A stretch of DNA of 64,000 nucleotides from contig NC_065547.1 of assembly GCF_022605725.1 (NCBI RefSeq), positions 17,711,167-17,775,166 of the forward strand, read 5' to 3'. The DNA is from Anthonomus grandis grandis (lineage: Eukaryota > Arthropoda > Insecta > Coleoptera > Curculionidae). The translations under genes were made by a program, and so were the position numbers. Positions 11,451 to 22,330 of the stretch are shown piece by piece. How positions within the stretch are numbered: position 1 is the stretch's first letter; each line of letters begins with the position of its first letter. The notes beneath the pieces are model-generated. The model was given only the letters and a program-made list of their open reading frames with translations. It was not told where the DNA came from and ran no database searches.

Positions 11451-12189
11451 TATGATTTAGGTGTTTTTCTTTCCGTTAGCAGAGTTATTTTTATCTCTAG
11501 ATGATGATCGAGATTGACTTGAGGATTTTGAGTCTCTTGGGCATCTGGATCGAGGTTTCTTTTCAGAAGTTCTAGATTTGGTTTGTGTCTAGATGTGGAT
11601 CGGTTTCTGAGATTTTGGTTTTCCATAATTTCCATTTCTTGATTTTTGGGAGGTGGGTATTTTATGATGGAGGGACGGGTGGTGGATGGGAGTGGAAGAG
11701 GTGGAGAGAGGAATCAAATAGGACAATAGCTCTAGGGCTTAATTGTTATATTTTTCTACCCTATTATGAATGGGCTCATATTATTAAAACTATCTTCTTT
11801 TCTTTTAATAATAAAATATTTTCGAAAATGTATGTCTTCAAGGGTTACCTTAGGGGATGTTCTTTCGAATTCGAGGCCTTTTACTTGATTGTTCTTCAAG
11901 ACGAGGAAAAATATTTTGTATGGAATAAGTAGTATTGCGGCTGGAAGCGCCATTCGCTCCACGTCCAATTCATTTTGGTCTCATGGCGTCACTCGACCCT
12001 CTGCCTAAGTCGAGGAGTGGCAACGCAATTTCCGACGCCATGTTGAACAGAAATTGCACTAAAGTTTTGTGCTTTTTATACCTACTGCCAGATGGTAATT
12101 TCAGCCACCCATTTTGGGTCAGACGCTGTCGAGGGAGCCGCTCAATTTGAGTGCAGACGCTTCTCTAAATATGTGGGATCCGGGGTGAC

Positions 12190-12466
12190 GTTTTGGGTAA
12201 AAGAGTAGTGTATCTACTCTTCCCCTGCGGGGCTATTCGAGAAGAAAGTTCGGAGTACCAGACCCAACTCCGACGGAACTTGAACGGAAGTTTAATTGGC
12301 CCATTCGAGTTACCAGAAAATTTGAACTGGCAGGCTTATTTAGATTTGTGTCAAAACGATCTGCCAATTCTTTTAGAAAATGTTCCTTTGGCCAGTCGCC
12401 GAATAATATGGTTCAAAAATGATGGTTGCCCGGCACATTATGCTCATGAACTTCGTCGATATTTAA
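12190..12466 (+). pseudogene. Mariner-like transposase, middle part
   Basis: The frame reads SLIGPFELPENLNWQAYL, NDLPILLENVPLASRRIIW and then FKNDGCPAHYAHELRRYL, which holds the second catalytic Asp (family pattern QDGAPxH). It stops being transposase exactly at the TTAA of 12463-12466, where piggyBac begins. The protein resumes after the second TTAA at 14545-14548. The junction with the LINE upstream is not sharp. Confidence 0.75.
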
Positions 12467-12727
12467 CCCTTTCAATACGGCACCCTAATTCTATAGGTAA
12501 ACATTTCAGACGGGCATCTTAGTGTTGGCCGAGCAACGAATGTCGTATAAATCCGACAGTAAAAAAAAACTTACAAATGGGTTTTTATTGTTTATTTAAC
12601 TGACAAAAAACTGTTTTTACAAAGAAAAATAAGTATTTATTCAATATATGAAAACTAAAAATTTGATACGGTATGGTATGTCTCAAAGCATGGGACGATA
12701 CATAAACCTACATTACAGTCTTATTAC

Positions 12728-12905
12728 AGTCTTTGCACATATATCTAGACTCTTTTCTTTTTTTTCACTCCAACCCTGGTTTGGGCACAAACAACACAGC
12801 GCCTCATAGCTCTTAATGATTTTTCTGTGGCAGGAACCAAGGACGGAAAGTGACGTTCTATCAGCCTTTTTTTTGGCGGAAGGAATAGCTGGCGGCACTT
12901 TGCGC
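12728..12905 (-). pseudogene. piggyBac C-terminal zinc-finger segment, frameshifted
   Basis: In the minus frame used by piggyBac C-termini this reads RRCVVCAQTRVGVKKK and then, only after shifting one base in the A8 run (T8 at 12758-12765 on the + strand), ESRYMCKDCNKTVM followed by a stop. The C-C...C-C spacing is that of the RING/PHD-like finger that helps piggyBac transposases bind DNA. The single-base slip would remove its second half. A stop, or an intron of about 60 bp with acceptor TTTTTTAAG near 12915, separates it from the main domain. Confidence 0.55.
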
Positions 12906-12960
12906 TAAAGTGCATAGCTTAAAAAAAAAGTTATGATATATTAGCATATAAAATATATTT

Positions 12961-14466
12961 TTATGAACCTACCTTCCTAATAACTGACTTGATAAGATTC
13001 AAATCAAAAGCTGCCAAGGGAACTTTCTTCTCATTTTGTGTTAGGAACAATGCATAGGAATTTAAAATACATAAGTCTGCACAGTGAAAGAATAATTTCT
13101 TATACCATTTTATGTTCTTTCTCATAGAGTCTATGCTGCTGACTAGCATGTCTGGCCGGTCGACAGCTCCCATGTTTGCATTGTAATCTAATACACATAG
13201 AGGTTTTTTTACATTTTCTCCTGTTTTTCGGTTTATTTTGGATAAAGTTTTTATTTGGTTTTCATGCATAGTGGAGAGCATTGTCAGGTCTCGGCGGTCC
13301 GTCCATCTCAATGCTAATAGCTTCTCAGAACTTTTCCAAAATACTTCCCCTGGACTTAGTTTGCTTTTTAAATCTGGCATACCTTTTCTATTGGAACGCA
13401 CTGTTCCACATGTGTTGGTCTTCCTTTCATGTAGAAACAGAGATAACGAAGGGCTGGTATAAAAGTTGTCTGTATAGACCGAGTGGCCCTTATCCAGATA
13501 TGGCTCCATTAAGTTCAGCACAACTGCACTTGTAATTCCCAGAAGCGGATTTTCTAAATTGCTTTTTTTTGAACTTGTATCTTTTCCAATGTAGACATTG
13601 AAATCCAGAATGTATCCCGTCTCGCAATCACATAATACATACAATTTTATACCAAAGCGGTGCCTTTTTGTTTTAATGTTTTGCTTGAATGCGAGGCGTC
13701 CTTTGAAAAGTACCAGGCTCTCATCTATTACTAAGGACTCAAAAGGATAGAATGCATTTTTAAACCTTTCCTTAATTTTCCGCAAAATAGCTCCAATTTT
13801 GTAAATATGATCATCATTTGAAGCCTCTGCATTGTTGCAGAAATGCAAATATCTATATATGGATGTAAATCTATCTCTTGATATGCGGTCTCCAAAAATG
13901 GGAGAATGTAATAACGGATTAGTGGACCAATATTCACGTACAGATAGTTTTTTATTTCTTGGCATAAGAAAATTTAATGCCATAAATACGTAAAATTCTG
14001 ACCTGTCAAGATCCTTCCAGCCTTTGCTTTTTTCTGCTGCATAGCGATTTGTCTCTCTGATAATAACATCGGCAATATCATCTGTAAAAATATTTAAAAA
14101 ATATTCCAATTCAGTTGAAGATGGACCAAGATTGATGTCAGGATTTACTCCAGTTTGATCATTTATAAACACATGTTTTTGTGGCTTAAACTCATTATTT
14201 GTCCAGTCTATTTGTATCTCGTCTGGCACCTGCCTCTCTGGGGTTTCAATATTTTTGTCTATATGCTGACTATCTTCATTCTCCAACACTTCTTCGTTAA
14301 TTTCGTAAATCTCACTTTCATCACTCGATGTATCAGGCATATATTCACTCCCGCTAGAGCTAAACGGTTCTTCCTCACTACTTAAGTAACAGTCACCTAA
14401 CTCTACAGTTTTCAATATTTCTCTAGCCTCATTTGCATCCAAACCGCAGAAATTTTGGGAAAACAC
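12961..14466 (-). CDS. piggyBac transposase, main domain
   Basis: This 501-codon frame is uninterrupted and typical of the piggyBac DDE domain: an acidic N-terminus (SSEEEPFSSSGSEYMPDTSS), LEYFLNIFTDDIADVI, SVREYWSTNPLLHSPIFGD, SLVIDESLVLFKGRL with a catalytic Asp, YTDNFYTSPSLSLFL with a second Asp, and NANMGAVDRPDMLVSS with the DxxD region. Cut-and-paste transposition at TTAA is the known family activity. The start is unclear: the first codon at 14466 is GTG, no ATG precedes it in the open frame up to the stop near 14527, and the first in-frame ATG is at residue 43. The usual cysteine-rich C-terminus is not in this frame. It lies at 12735-12905, after a stop or possible short intron. Confidence 0.85.
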   Translation of the reverse strand: MFSQNFCGLDANEAREILKTVELGDCYLSSEEEPFSSSGSEYMPDTSSDESEIYEINEEVLENEDSQHIDKNIETPERQVPDEIQIDWTNNEFKPQKHVFINDQTGVNPDINLGPSSTELEYFLNIFTDDIADVIIRETNRYAAEKSKGWKDLDRSEFYVFMALNFLMPRNKKLSVREYWSTNPLLHSPIFGDRISRDRFTSIYRYLHFCNNAEASNDDHIYKIGAILRKIKERFKNAFYPFESLVIDESLVLFKGRLAFKQNIKTKRHRFGIKLYVLCDCETGYILDFNVYIGKDTSSKKSNLENPLLGITSAVVLNLMEPYLDKGHSVYTDNFYTSPSLSLFLHERKTNTCGTVRSNRKGMPDLKSKLSPGEVFWKSSEKLLALRWTDRRDLTMLSTMHENQIKTLSKINRKTGENVKKPLCVLDYNANMGAVDRPDMLVSSIDSMRKNIKWYKKLFFHCADLCILNSYALFLTQNEKKVPLAAFDLNLIKSVIRKVGS

Positions 14467-14548
14467 ATCTTTTTTGGCCCTTTTAGGGCGCGACGGACCG
14501 GCACCTTTATCGCACGGATAAATACGTCATTCGTATTGAAAGGGTTAA

Positions 14549-14652
14549 ACGAAACTTACCCCTACAGATGTATCGACCGACTTGGTGCAATTTTATGGCC
14601 TCCCAGGTCTCCAGACCTAAACCCTCTTGATTTTTTTACTGGAGTTGCATAA
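14549..14652 (+). pseudogene. Mariner-like transposase, C-terminal part
   Basis: Immediately after the piggyBac TTAA the frame resumes as NETYPYRCIDRLGAILW and PPRSPDLNPLDFFTGVA. The conserved block with the third catalytic Asp is present (family DxNPLDFFLWG), but the frame is lost and stops at about 14650. It shows that the element was already decaying or has decayed since. Confidence 0.75.
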
Positions 14653-15065
14653 AAGAAAAATTAACAGTAAATCGTTTTTTAAAACATATTGGGTTATTTT
14701 AAAAGTAGAGTAAATGGACCAACTTTAAAAGGTATTAGCCAGGTTGCCCTACAATTTTTTGATCCAGTATGAGAGGTCAAAGTTGAGGTATTAAAAATAA
14801 AAATTAAAAAAAAACTTCATTTTAGAATAAATGTCCTATTAAATGTTTTGGCTGTTTAGTCTAATGTTTGTCTTTGATTAGTAAAATGGCTATTCAGTGT
14901 TGCAAAGCTAAAAAAAATCTAAAACATTTCTATTTTTAAGGCGTGACAATCGAAAATCTGATCCCAGATTAGGATTTGGGTGACTTCCATTAAAGTGCCA
15001 ATATCTCGAAAACCATAGATTTTTTACTAAGGTCATTTTATGTTTTTCTGGGTGCCCTGTATACG

Positions 15066-15185
15066 TAATGTTTCAAAACGAGAACATACTAACGGATATC
15101 ACCCGTTATTTCTTAATTGTTTTAAACTATATTTAATTAAACGTGAACAAATTGCTTCAGAAAATTAGCGTGTATACTGCCGTTA
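15066..15185. repeat. Direct repeat of 5407-5520
   Basis: Starting just beyond the right end of the mariner-like element, about 115 bp match 5407-5520 with roughly ten differences and a small insertion. Examples are TGTTTCAAAACGAGAAC and TGAACAAATTGCTTCA. The mariner-like element may therefore have inserted at a junction between two copies of the dispersed repeat. Confidence 0.75.
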
Positions 15186-16290
15186 CTAATTATATATAAC
15201 CAGAAATACAATTGATATTGTACTATATGACATATACGGGGACCGCTAATAGAATTATGTATTTATATATTGTAAGATTTTTTATTAAAATTGACAACCC
15301 TTCTGTATATTTGGAGCACACAATTATCACCATAATTCAGGGTTTAAAATGTAGATGGGCGTCATTTTTTCGACACTAGTTTATTTTATTTTATTTTATT
15401 TTTCTCTTACAAACACAACAAAATTGTAATTACACAAGCAATAGGCCCTTAATACAATATAAAACTTAAATAAATAATAAAAACATGGACTAAACACAGT
15501 GAGTGTGATGGTAAACGCAGTTATAGAAAAATGTTTTTTGAATTATCAAACTTACAATCTCTATTTTATTATTTAAAAATAAAATGTTGCTATGGGTAGA
15601 AGTAATTACTTAATATTTTAGGACCATAAAGCATTCAGTAGAACCTTTCAAACGATGCATCGCATGACCCCCCATTCTATTTAATTTTATTTTTCAAAAT
15701 ACCGTCCCGCCGCCATTTTCAAGTTTTGCAAAATGAGCTAAGGACTAAAAAGTAATACATAATTGTTAGTATAAATACATAGTTAATACAGACGATTTTA
15801 TTGGCATCGTTTTTTAAAGAATGTAAAATATCTCAAAAAAAGTTAGGTGTAGGACATACTTTGTAAGAAATGTAGACATTAAATAAACAAATTTTATGAA
15901 AGAGAAAAGTACAGGGTGTTATAAAAAATCGAGTTTTTACATATTTTATTTGAATAATTTGGTAAATTTATATTAGACACTCTATATGAAGAAAACTTCA
16001 GGCTTAATGAAAGATAAAGCTGATACCGTAAGCTAACTACATTAAATATTTCGTTTATCTAGATTGAACACAGCGGTTGCTATAAGAATTTTAATAAACC
16101 CCTTAAAACACTAAAAATATCCTAAAAATACGAATTACGTGGCAACGCCCTAATGAAATTTAAAAAATAAGGTATCAGCACAGATGTAAATCCGCACGTG
16201 CGGAGCTATTTACATCTGTGCTCAAGTGCTCAAGTTACTCTGTCTATCAGTGTAAAGCTCTTGTTGTCCCCAAAACCATAACGCCATTAA
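15186..16290. other. Noncoding stretch with LINE-tail-like (TTTTA)n and a CAGGGTG end
   Basis: At 15380-15403 a TTTTA pentamer repeat resembles the 3' tail of a minus-strand LINE. A CAGGGTGTTATAAAAAATCG end sits near 15912, but its partner end was not found with confidence. No coding frame is seen. Confidence 0.4.
16177..16222. repeat. Perfect short hairpin
   Basis: AGCACAGATGTAAAT at 16177-16191 faces ATTTACATCTGTGCT at 16208-16222. The interval itself contains the palindrome CCGCACGTGCGG. It is probably the end of a small MITE. Confidence 0.7.
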
Positions 16291-16293
16291 ATA

Positions 16294-16476
16294 CAGGGTG
16301 TTCCGTTTGAAAAAACGACATATTTTTCCGTAACCTATTTTTCACGCAGCCTGTATATGTAAAGTTATTTTTAGTTTGTAGATTTTTTTCAACATTTTAA
16401 TCATGTCACATAAGTTTTTTTCTACTCGGTATAATTTAGGTGCTATTTTAGCCGTAGGCCTTACTGACGCACCCTG
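16294..16476. mobile_element. Small CAGGGTG MITE
   Basis: This 183-bp unit starts CAGGGTGTTCCG and ends with the complement GCACCCTG. It is flanked by TA on both sides and has no coding capacity. Confidence 0.6.
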
Positions 16477-16499
16477 TATATTATCTGATATATCTTTAG

Positions 16500-17000
16500 A
16501 TAAAATTAACTTAAAATTTTTGCCAAAGAATTTAAAACCCTAACTGGTCTGTAATTCTCAATGTTGTTACCATTTCCATTCTTATATACTGATGTTATTA
16601 CTTAACTTTAAGTGTATCGGGAAAGGGTTTTGACAACAAAGCTATATTGTAAATATGCATGGTTGGTCCTGCAAGAAAGTAAGTACATGCCTTATATATA
16701 TACGAAGAGATACCATCCTCCCCAGTACTCTTCTAGTTTCTTAATATTGGCCCTTATTGTATCTTGCGATACCATGGAGAAGTCAAATGGACTACATGTA
16801 CCCTCTATATTACCAATACACTCATTCGCATCAGAACTAAAATATTTCGCAAAGGCCTTAGCTACATCATCTGAATTGTTTAAAGTATTTTCATTATAAT
16901 TCATTTCTTGAGGTACTCCTCCTCTATAATTTTTTGATCTAAAAGACATGCAAAAACTGCTGGGATCAGATTGAACATTATTTTCAATAACTTCCATGTA
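16500..17000 (-). pseudogene. LINE fragment: linker and start of reverse transcriptase
   Basis: The minus frame 16692-16997 reads SFCMSFRSKNYRGGVPQEMN and DDVAKAFAKYFSSD, the region before RT in jockey/CR1-like LINEs. Further on (16510-16600), NIENYRPVRVLNSLAK matches RT motif 1. It is truncated and frameshifted. It points away from the LINE piece at 17590, so the two are separate or inverted copies. Confidence 0.6.
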
Positions 17001-17589
17001 TGTAGAATAATTTTCCTTTGTTTTTTGTTATAATGGATCATAGTGTAGAAGACTCCAGTTTTTCAAATGGATCAAGAATACTACATGGCTCCATCATGTT
17101 ATAAAATAAATTAATACATTTGTTAGATTCTGTACTGTTAAACACAATTAGTCATTACACATAGTGATAAGTTTCTATATAATTATATAAATCATGACTT
17201 TTTCAGATTAATAAAAAGAAATGGAAGGTATTGTTATAAATCAGCATTTACAAATCGATTATTGGATTTTTTTGGGTGACACAATAATATTTACCTATTT
17301 GATCCAGCCGATTATGGCTTTGGTTACTTGATTGTTTGGAACTAAAGCTGGTAATTCATGTACTGACGAGAATTAGTCAAACTTCCTCCAAACTAATAAA
17401 TCATGTAATAATTATGGAGCACTTTACTGTCAGGCACGACAATATTTTGGTCATGAAATACTTTATGCAATTTTCGGCTTTGAAACTGTGAGGGAGAAAG
17501 TAGAATCAGTCACGTATCGAGATTAAAAAAAAAGTTTATATATTTGGCATTTATGATTTCTTAAAATCGCTTCTTTGGTATAATATTTT

Positions 17590-18960
17590 TAATTTGCATA
17601 ACATTGATGACAAAATAGTGTTCCCTGATTCGCTAAAACTCTCGGTTAGTAAGGCTTTGTATAAAAATAAGGGTGATACTGAATCATTTGGTAACTGTAG
17701 ACCCATAAGCCTGCTTTCTGGATTTTCAAAGGTTTTTGAGACAGTCATGCCTGTGAGACTGATTAAGCTCATGACATATTTTGAATGCAATATTTTTTTC
17801 TGAAAAGCAGCATGGATACCTTTTAAAAAGGTCTACACAGAATACTACTTTTAACTTTATTCGGGGAGTTTTGGAATACTTGGGGGTGGGTGATGTGGGG
17901 CTTGGTATATTTTTGAACTTTTCAAAGGCATTTGATAGGCTAAACATGAAAATCCTTTTGAGAAAACTGTATATGTATTGGGTTAGGGGACGCGCTCTTG
18001 AATGGTTTAGATCGTATTTAAGTCGAAGGTATCAGAGAGTTATCATTAAGAAAGATGGCGTAGTGTATGAATCGGATATATCACAAAATACAGTAGGAGT
18101 GCCTCAGGGTAGCATATTGGGACCTATTCTGTTCCGAACTTTTGTTAATGACTTTAGTTTTAAAATGCATTACCCATATTGCAATAGAACACAATTTGCA
18201 GATGACATGAATCTGTCAGTAAAAGCATCTAATATCAATAAACTTACTGAAAGTTAATTGATATAAAGAAACAACTAATTTTATTCTATTCAGGATTAAA
18301 TCAAACAAACTAGAAGAACCTGATTCACTCATAAAAAGTAATTTCCAGTTTAAAATAGGAAGCAGTACCAAGTTTTTGGTATTTTTGTTGATGAATTTTT
18401 AACCATATAGAATATCTGAATGAAAAACTCAATCAAATTTGTTACTGCATTAAATTTGTTTCAAAATATATGGATGAATCATCTAGAAGAATACTGTATT
18501 TTGTGAATTTCGAAAGCACTGCTAGATATGGTATAATTTGTTGAGCTTCTAACACTAGAGCTCAAGAAATTTTTGTAACACAGAAACGTCTTATTAGAAT
18601 AATGTATAAACTGCATTTTCTACAATCATGTGGCTTCTTTAGATCTAAGAAAATTATGACCATCTATGATCTGTACATCTTTGAACTAATAATGTTTCTT
18701 TTTAAAAATAGGCAGACTTTGTTTTTGGCGAATATTTATCACAACTATAGTACACGTACAAATAATATCCCTTTCCCAGTAGATCGCTTAACCTTATATG
18801 AGAAGGGTCCTTAATACATGGGCATTAAGCTTTATAAGAAGTTAAGTAGCAATATAAAAAACATTACAAGTTAAAAGCAGTTTAAACTAAAATTAAAGCA
18901 GTTCTTAACTAATCTTGAGCATTTTAGTATTGAGGAATATTTGAACAGTTAGAATTCGTA
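17590..18960 (+). pseudogene. LINE reverse transcriptase fragment
   Basis: The plus frames 17594-17803 and 17781-18257 carry FGNCRPISLLSGFSKVFE, IFLNFSKAFDRLNMKILL (motif A), QNTVGVPQGSILGPILF (motif B) and RTQFADDMNLSV, where the catalytic FADD box is intact. A one-base frame change near 17795 splits the domain. Degraded C-terminal sequence (TQKRLIRIMYKLHF, TIYDLYIFELIMFLF) continues to about 18815. This is a jockey/CR1-type pattern by memory. It lacks an endonuclease and is dead. Confidence 0.75.
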
Positions 18961-19139
18961 ACATTATTGATTTATTAGTATTGTTTGTGTTGTGTAATTA
19001 ATAGGGTAGTTGGGGATCTTTAAAGTCATTTCACTTTATATTTCTTTTTTACAGCTATTGTATAAATTTATATGATCTTAAATAGATAAATACAATTAAA
19101 AAGTCAAGTTTTTTTAATGATAATACTAATTTGCATATA
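18961..19139. other. AT-rich spacer
   Basis: Nothing is recognised between two LINE fragments. Confidence 0.4.
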
Positions 19140-20140
19140 TTTCAAAGGGTTATTTTAATTGGCATTAAATCATATTATCTTGGCTTTAATTCAGGTGTCC
19201 CTCAGGGGTCAATTTTGGAACCAATTTTTGTTAGTTCTATATACATCCAAATTTCTATATTTAAAACACTATAAAATACAAAAATATGCAGACGGCACTC
19301 AAATTTATTACTTTTTTCCTTTCTCGTTACTGCCTCATAGTTGTCATTCTGTTAGTATGAATATTTAAAAACAATATACAAAATTCTTAAAGACTAGAAC
19401 TTGTTCTTTAGTAGACCTATTGACTTATTAATATAAAAAATCTGACTGAAAGAGTTGTTGTAAGGTTGTTGGGGATGGGATTATGCCTTTGAGAACAGAA
19501 TGAAAAAGTTTAGGTCTTATTTTAGTTAACAAATTAAGATTTTAAAAACACATTTCTATGTGCATTCAAAAATGTTTAGGGAATCTACGTGCTTTATATA
19601 CTCTATTTTCTTAATCAAAATACTAAACAACTTTTATGCAAATTAATAGTTCTCTCTGTTTCTAATCATTGTGATGTTGTTTATGGTCCTTGTTTGACTG
19701 GAGAGTATTATAAGAAAATAGAGAAAAACCTAGTTTGTCTAAGATTGATATATTCATTGTAATAGTAGTAGACAACCAGTATGACATAAACTGGAGGCCA
19801 CCGGGTGGGTAAATATGAAATAGAGCCGTTTTATTCACAGATATGCATTGTATAATAAAATAATTAAGGTAAAGATTAAAAACTTGGTTCAAAAAATTAC
19901 ATTCCCGATGCATGTTAACACAATTAATTTGAGATTCAATGGGATTATTATATCTAGATATCAACCCGCGAAATTCGAGAGATTTTTTACATACGACCTG
20001 GCTAAAGTATTTATTAGTTTACCCTCTGTCCTTCAAGTCTGCTCTATCTCAGTTTTTATAACCTTATTAAAAATTATGCCTCGTCCTTGCCCCAATCTTC
20101 TTGCTTTCGCAAAAAATTCCGCCAATTATCATATCTCGTG
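19140..20140 (+). pseudogene. LINE reverse transcriptase fragment, highly decayed
   Basis: SGVPQGSILEPIF near 19190-19230 (RT motif B) is followed by KYADGTQIYYFF near 19285-19320, the YADD box with its second Asp lost. After many stops, 19848-20141 keeps a C-terminal pattern (INLRFNGIIISRYQPAKFER, FTYDLAKVFISLPSVLQ). Confidence 0.6.
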
Positions 20141-21216
20141 ACAACACAAATCATCTTGTTTTATAGTAGATTATAGAGATTTTTATTTTTTTCATTTAAT
20201 TTATTGAGTGTTTACTATAGATGAAAGATTTTTCTTTTGCGACTCGAAGGATCATAAATAATCGTTTCGTTGATTTTTGAAATTTTAATATGCCATAATA
20301 AGATTGGGTGGGTTGAATATATAGGAATAATGTTACTCATTACTGTATAGTATGACGTAATCCTATGAGGTCATCTTAAATCAGTATAGTAGGTAATGCT
20401 GATGCACCCAGTGAAAAGTAGAATTTTCTTGTAAAATATTGTGATAAGTGCAATAGAATGTATTATTTGAGCGTTAGCACTGGTTAGTGATAAAAAATGT
20501 AATCATGGTATATAATTTCTAAGATTCTGGTTTAATTTTTCACTCATTATCTACAGATAATTGAGTTTTTAAAGTGTTTACGTATATCTAATTACCCTAT
20601 AATTATAACACTAATGGGTGTATCTCGGTTTTACATGATTCTTTTTTTAAGAATATAAGGTGAAAATCCTCGATTTTTATAAAATGAACCGTGGCCAAGG
20701 CACTTCTTAAATAACGTTTTCATATTAAAGTTCAGGTAAAACTTGTACCCTTTAAAACTATAATCGAGTGTTGACATGAAATGTTTCATGTCGATACTAA
20801 TTTCTGTCACAATTTTCAAGTTTTTAAACCCGTAAAAAGAAAATCGTATGCGTATTTAAAAAAATAGTTAATTAAAATTTACCAGATATGGAAAAAATCT
20901 AAAATGGTTTAATTACTTTCGTTACTTTTTATAGTAATTTTGATATATTTATAATTATTTTACTATGTGGGAGCAAAAGTTTAATTTTGTGTTGACTTCT
21001 CTCAGGTTATTGATAGAGTGATCGGCAAAATAGTAAGTCGCGTTGTAATTTTCTCTGTTATTTGTTTTTCAGTAAAATCACTAGAATTGAATTGTTTATT
21101 GAAACTATTTTTATTATTTTCATTCTGTCCTTTAGAGGAATTAACTGCCAGACTTGTGTTTTGTGGATAAAATTCAATACTGAATTCTCTGATATACCGA
21201 TTTATTTCACATCACA
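20141..21216. other. AT-rich sequence, nothing recognised
   Basis: I see no convincing frame or repeat ends. TTTTATTTTATTTTATTT at its right edge belongs to the next LINE's tail. Confidence 0.4.
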
Positions 21217-22330
21217 TATTTTATTTTATTTTATTTAAATTAAAAGTTTTAATAAAGATTAAAAGTAATTAATAATTTTAATTAAAAGTAAGAGAATAAA
21301 ATCATAAGAACAAAATGATTTAAATTAAAGATGACATAAAAAAAGGCACAATATCAACAACACTTAAAACTATAAGCACCTAATGCCTTTAAAAAGAAAA
21401 TCTAGCCTTTGAGAAGGTAAGATCTTATTTCTTTGGTCTTATTTTTATCAAATAAATTTATATTGTAAGCTTTCAATAGCATATTACATTGGTTCATCTA
21501 AATGGCAAGAAATCAATTACATGAATATAAGAAGCTTTTTTAGGTTGTATCTGTAAATTAACCTTAGAAACCAAATATTGTGAATAACTGTACATTTTTG
21601 AATTTCGACTTATTGTGATAACTGTATGTGGTGAAAATCTCAAAAATAACACTCTGAAGTCATCTGCGCTCTTGTAGAGAGATCATTTCAAAATTCTTGA
21701 GCATATTTCTGTCTGATATCATATAAAAAAATCATATCTGATATGATGATATTTTTTTTCAAAAAGACAACAGACGCCTACTCAAGATGCCAAGTCTCAC
21801 AAGTGCATTATATAGTTTAATCATACGGTTAAAACTTTTGAAATAGCTAGTGTTTCTCATAAGAATTTTCTAATACTTTATAAGCTGTATTTATAATATA
21901 CTCATAGTGTGAATTAAATCTAAAACCACTCTCAAACCAAACACCAAGATCCTTACACGCAAACGTAGTTGATTTTTTATATTAGAAGAAGTAGCATATA
22001 GCCTATTTTTCTAGTGAACGAAGTAGCTGAACATTCTTCCTTATTTAGAGGTATGTTACTATCATTCAACCAACCACATATTGCACTCAGTGCAATTTAC
22101 TGCTGCCATCCAAACACTTAACAGATTTAAACATCTTAAAATCATTGGCGATCAGGCATGATGAATGTTTAATACAATTGGGTAGTTCATTGATGAATAA
22201 TTAAAAGAAAAGTTGGTCCAATTAAAAAGTCCATTTTTAATTTGTGATTTTTCTTCTGCTTTGAAAAAAGTTAGGGGTTGCAGCCGAAAGTCCGCGCAGC
22301 CTTTTTAATAACACAGACCTCTCAAAACTA
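21217..22330 (-). pseudogene. LINE 3' fragment with (AAAAT)n tail
   Basis: On the minus strand, ANDFKMFKSVKCL near 22120-22160 resembles sequence after a degenerate YADD box. NDSNIPLNKEECSATSFTRK follows near 22000-22070, then INYVCVKDLGVWFESGFRF near 21930-21975. The element ends in a (AAAAT)n tail at 21217-21236 as read on the minus strand. Many stops are present. Confidence 0.55.

Larger units (their letters stand above)
7752..12180 (-). mobile_element. I-like non-LTR retrotransposon (LINE), degenerate
   Basis: On the minus strand this insertion carries, in order, a gag-like remnant (11450-11635), an endonuclease (about 10890-11450), a reverse transcriptase (about 9110-10503), an RNase H (about 8250-8870) and a C-terminal CxxC-H motif (7951-8145). 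The RNase H after RT points to the I/LOA/R1 type of LINE. It interrupts the mariner-like transposase. The 3' end lies at a TC-rich tail near 7752, and the GC-richer block 11935-12180 probably includes its 5' leader. Many stops and frameshifts show it is inactive. Exact ends are uncertain. Confidence 0.7.
12467..14544 (-). mobile_element. piggyBac-type DNA transposon
   Basis: The 2,078-bp element is flanked by TTAA on both sides (12463-12466 and 14545-14548), the diagnostic piggyBac target duplication. It has inverted ends CCCTTTCAATACG / CGTATTGAAAGGG. It carries a piggyBac transposase on the minus strand (12961-14466) and a C-terminal zinc-finger remnant. It sits inside the mariner-like transposase, so it is the youngest layer of that nest. 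Confidence 0.95.
6627..15059 (+). mobile_element. Mariner-like element with long TIRs, enlarged by nested insertions
   Basis: The ends are inverted copies flanked by TA: CAGGATGGCCGGAAAG at 6627 and its imperfect complement ending CAGCCCTG-like (CTGGGTGCCCTG) at 15059. The similarity extends inward for roughly 300-400 bp; for example GGCTATTCAGTGTT near 14890 mirrors 6690-6705. Inside is a transposase gene cut in three (7200-7750, 12190-12466, 14549-14652). An I-like LINE inserted between the first two pieces and a piggyBac between the last two. Without them the element would be about 2 kb, normal for its type. Confidence 0.75.

Noticed and set aside
12961..14466. Treating the piggyBac frame as a domesticated host gene
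   Set aside because: The element still has matching TIRs and TTAA flanks and sits inside another transposon, so it is an ordinary insertion.
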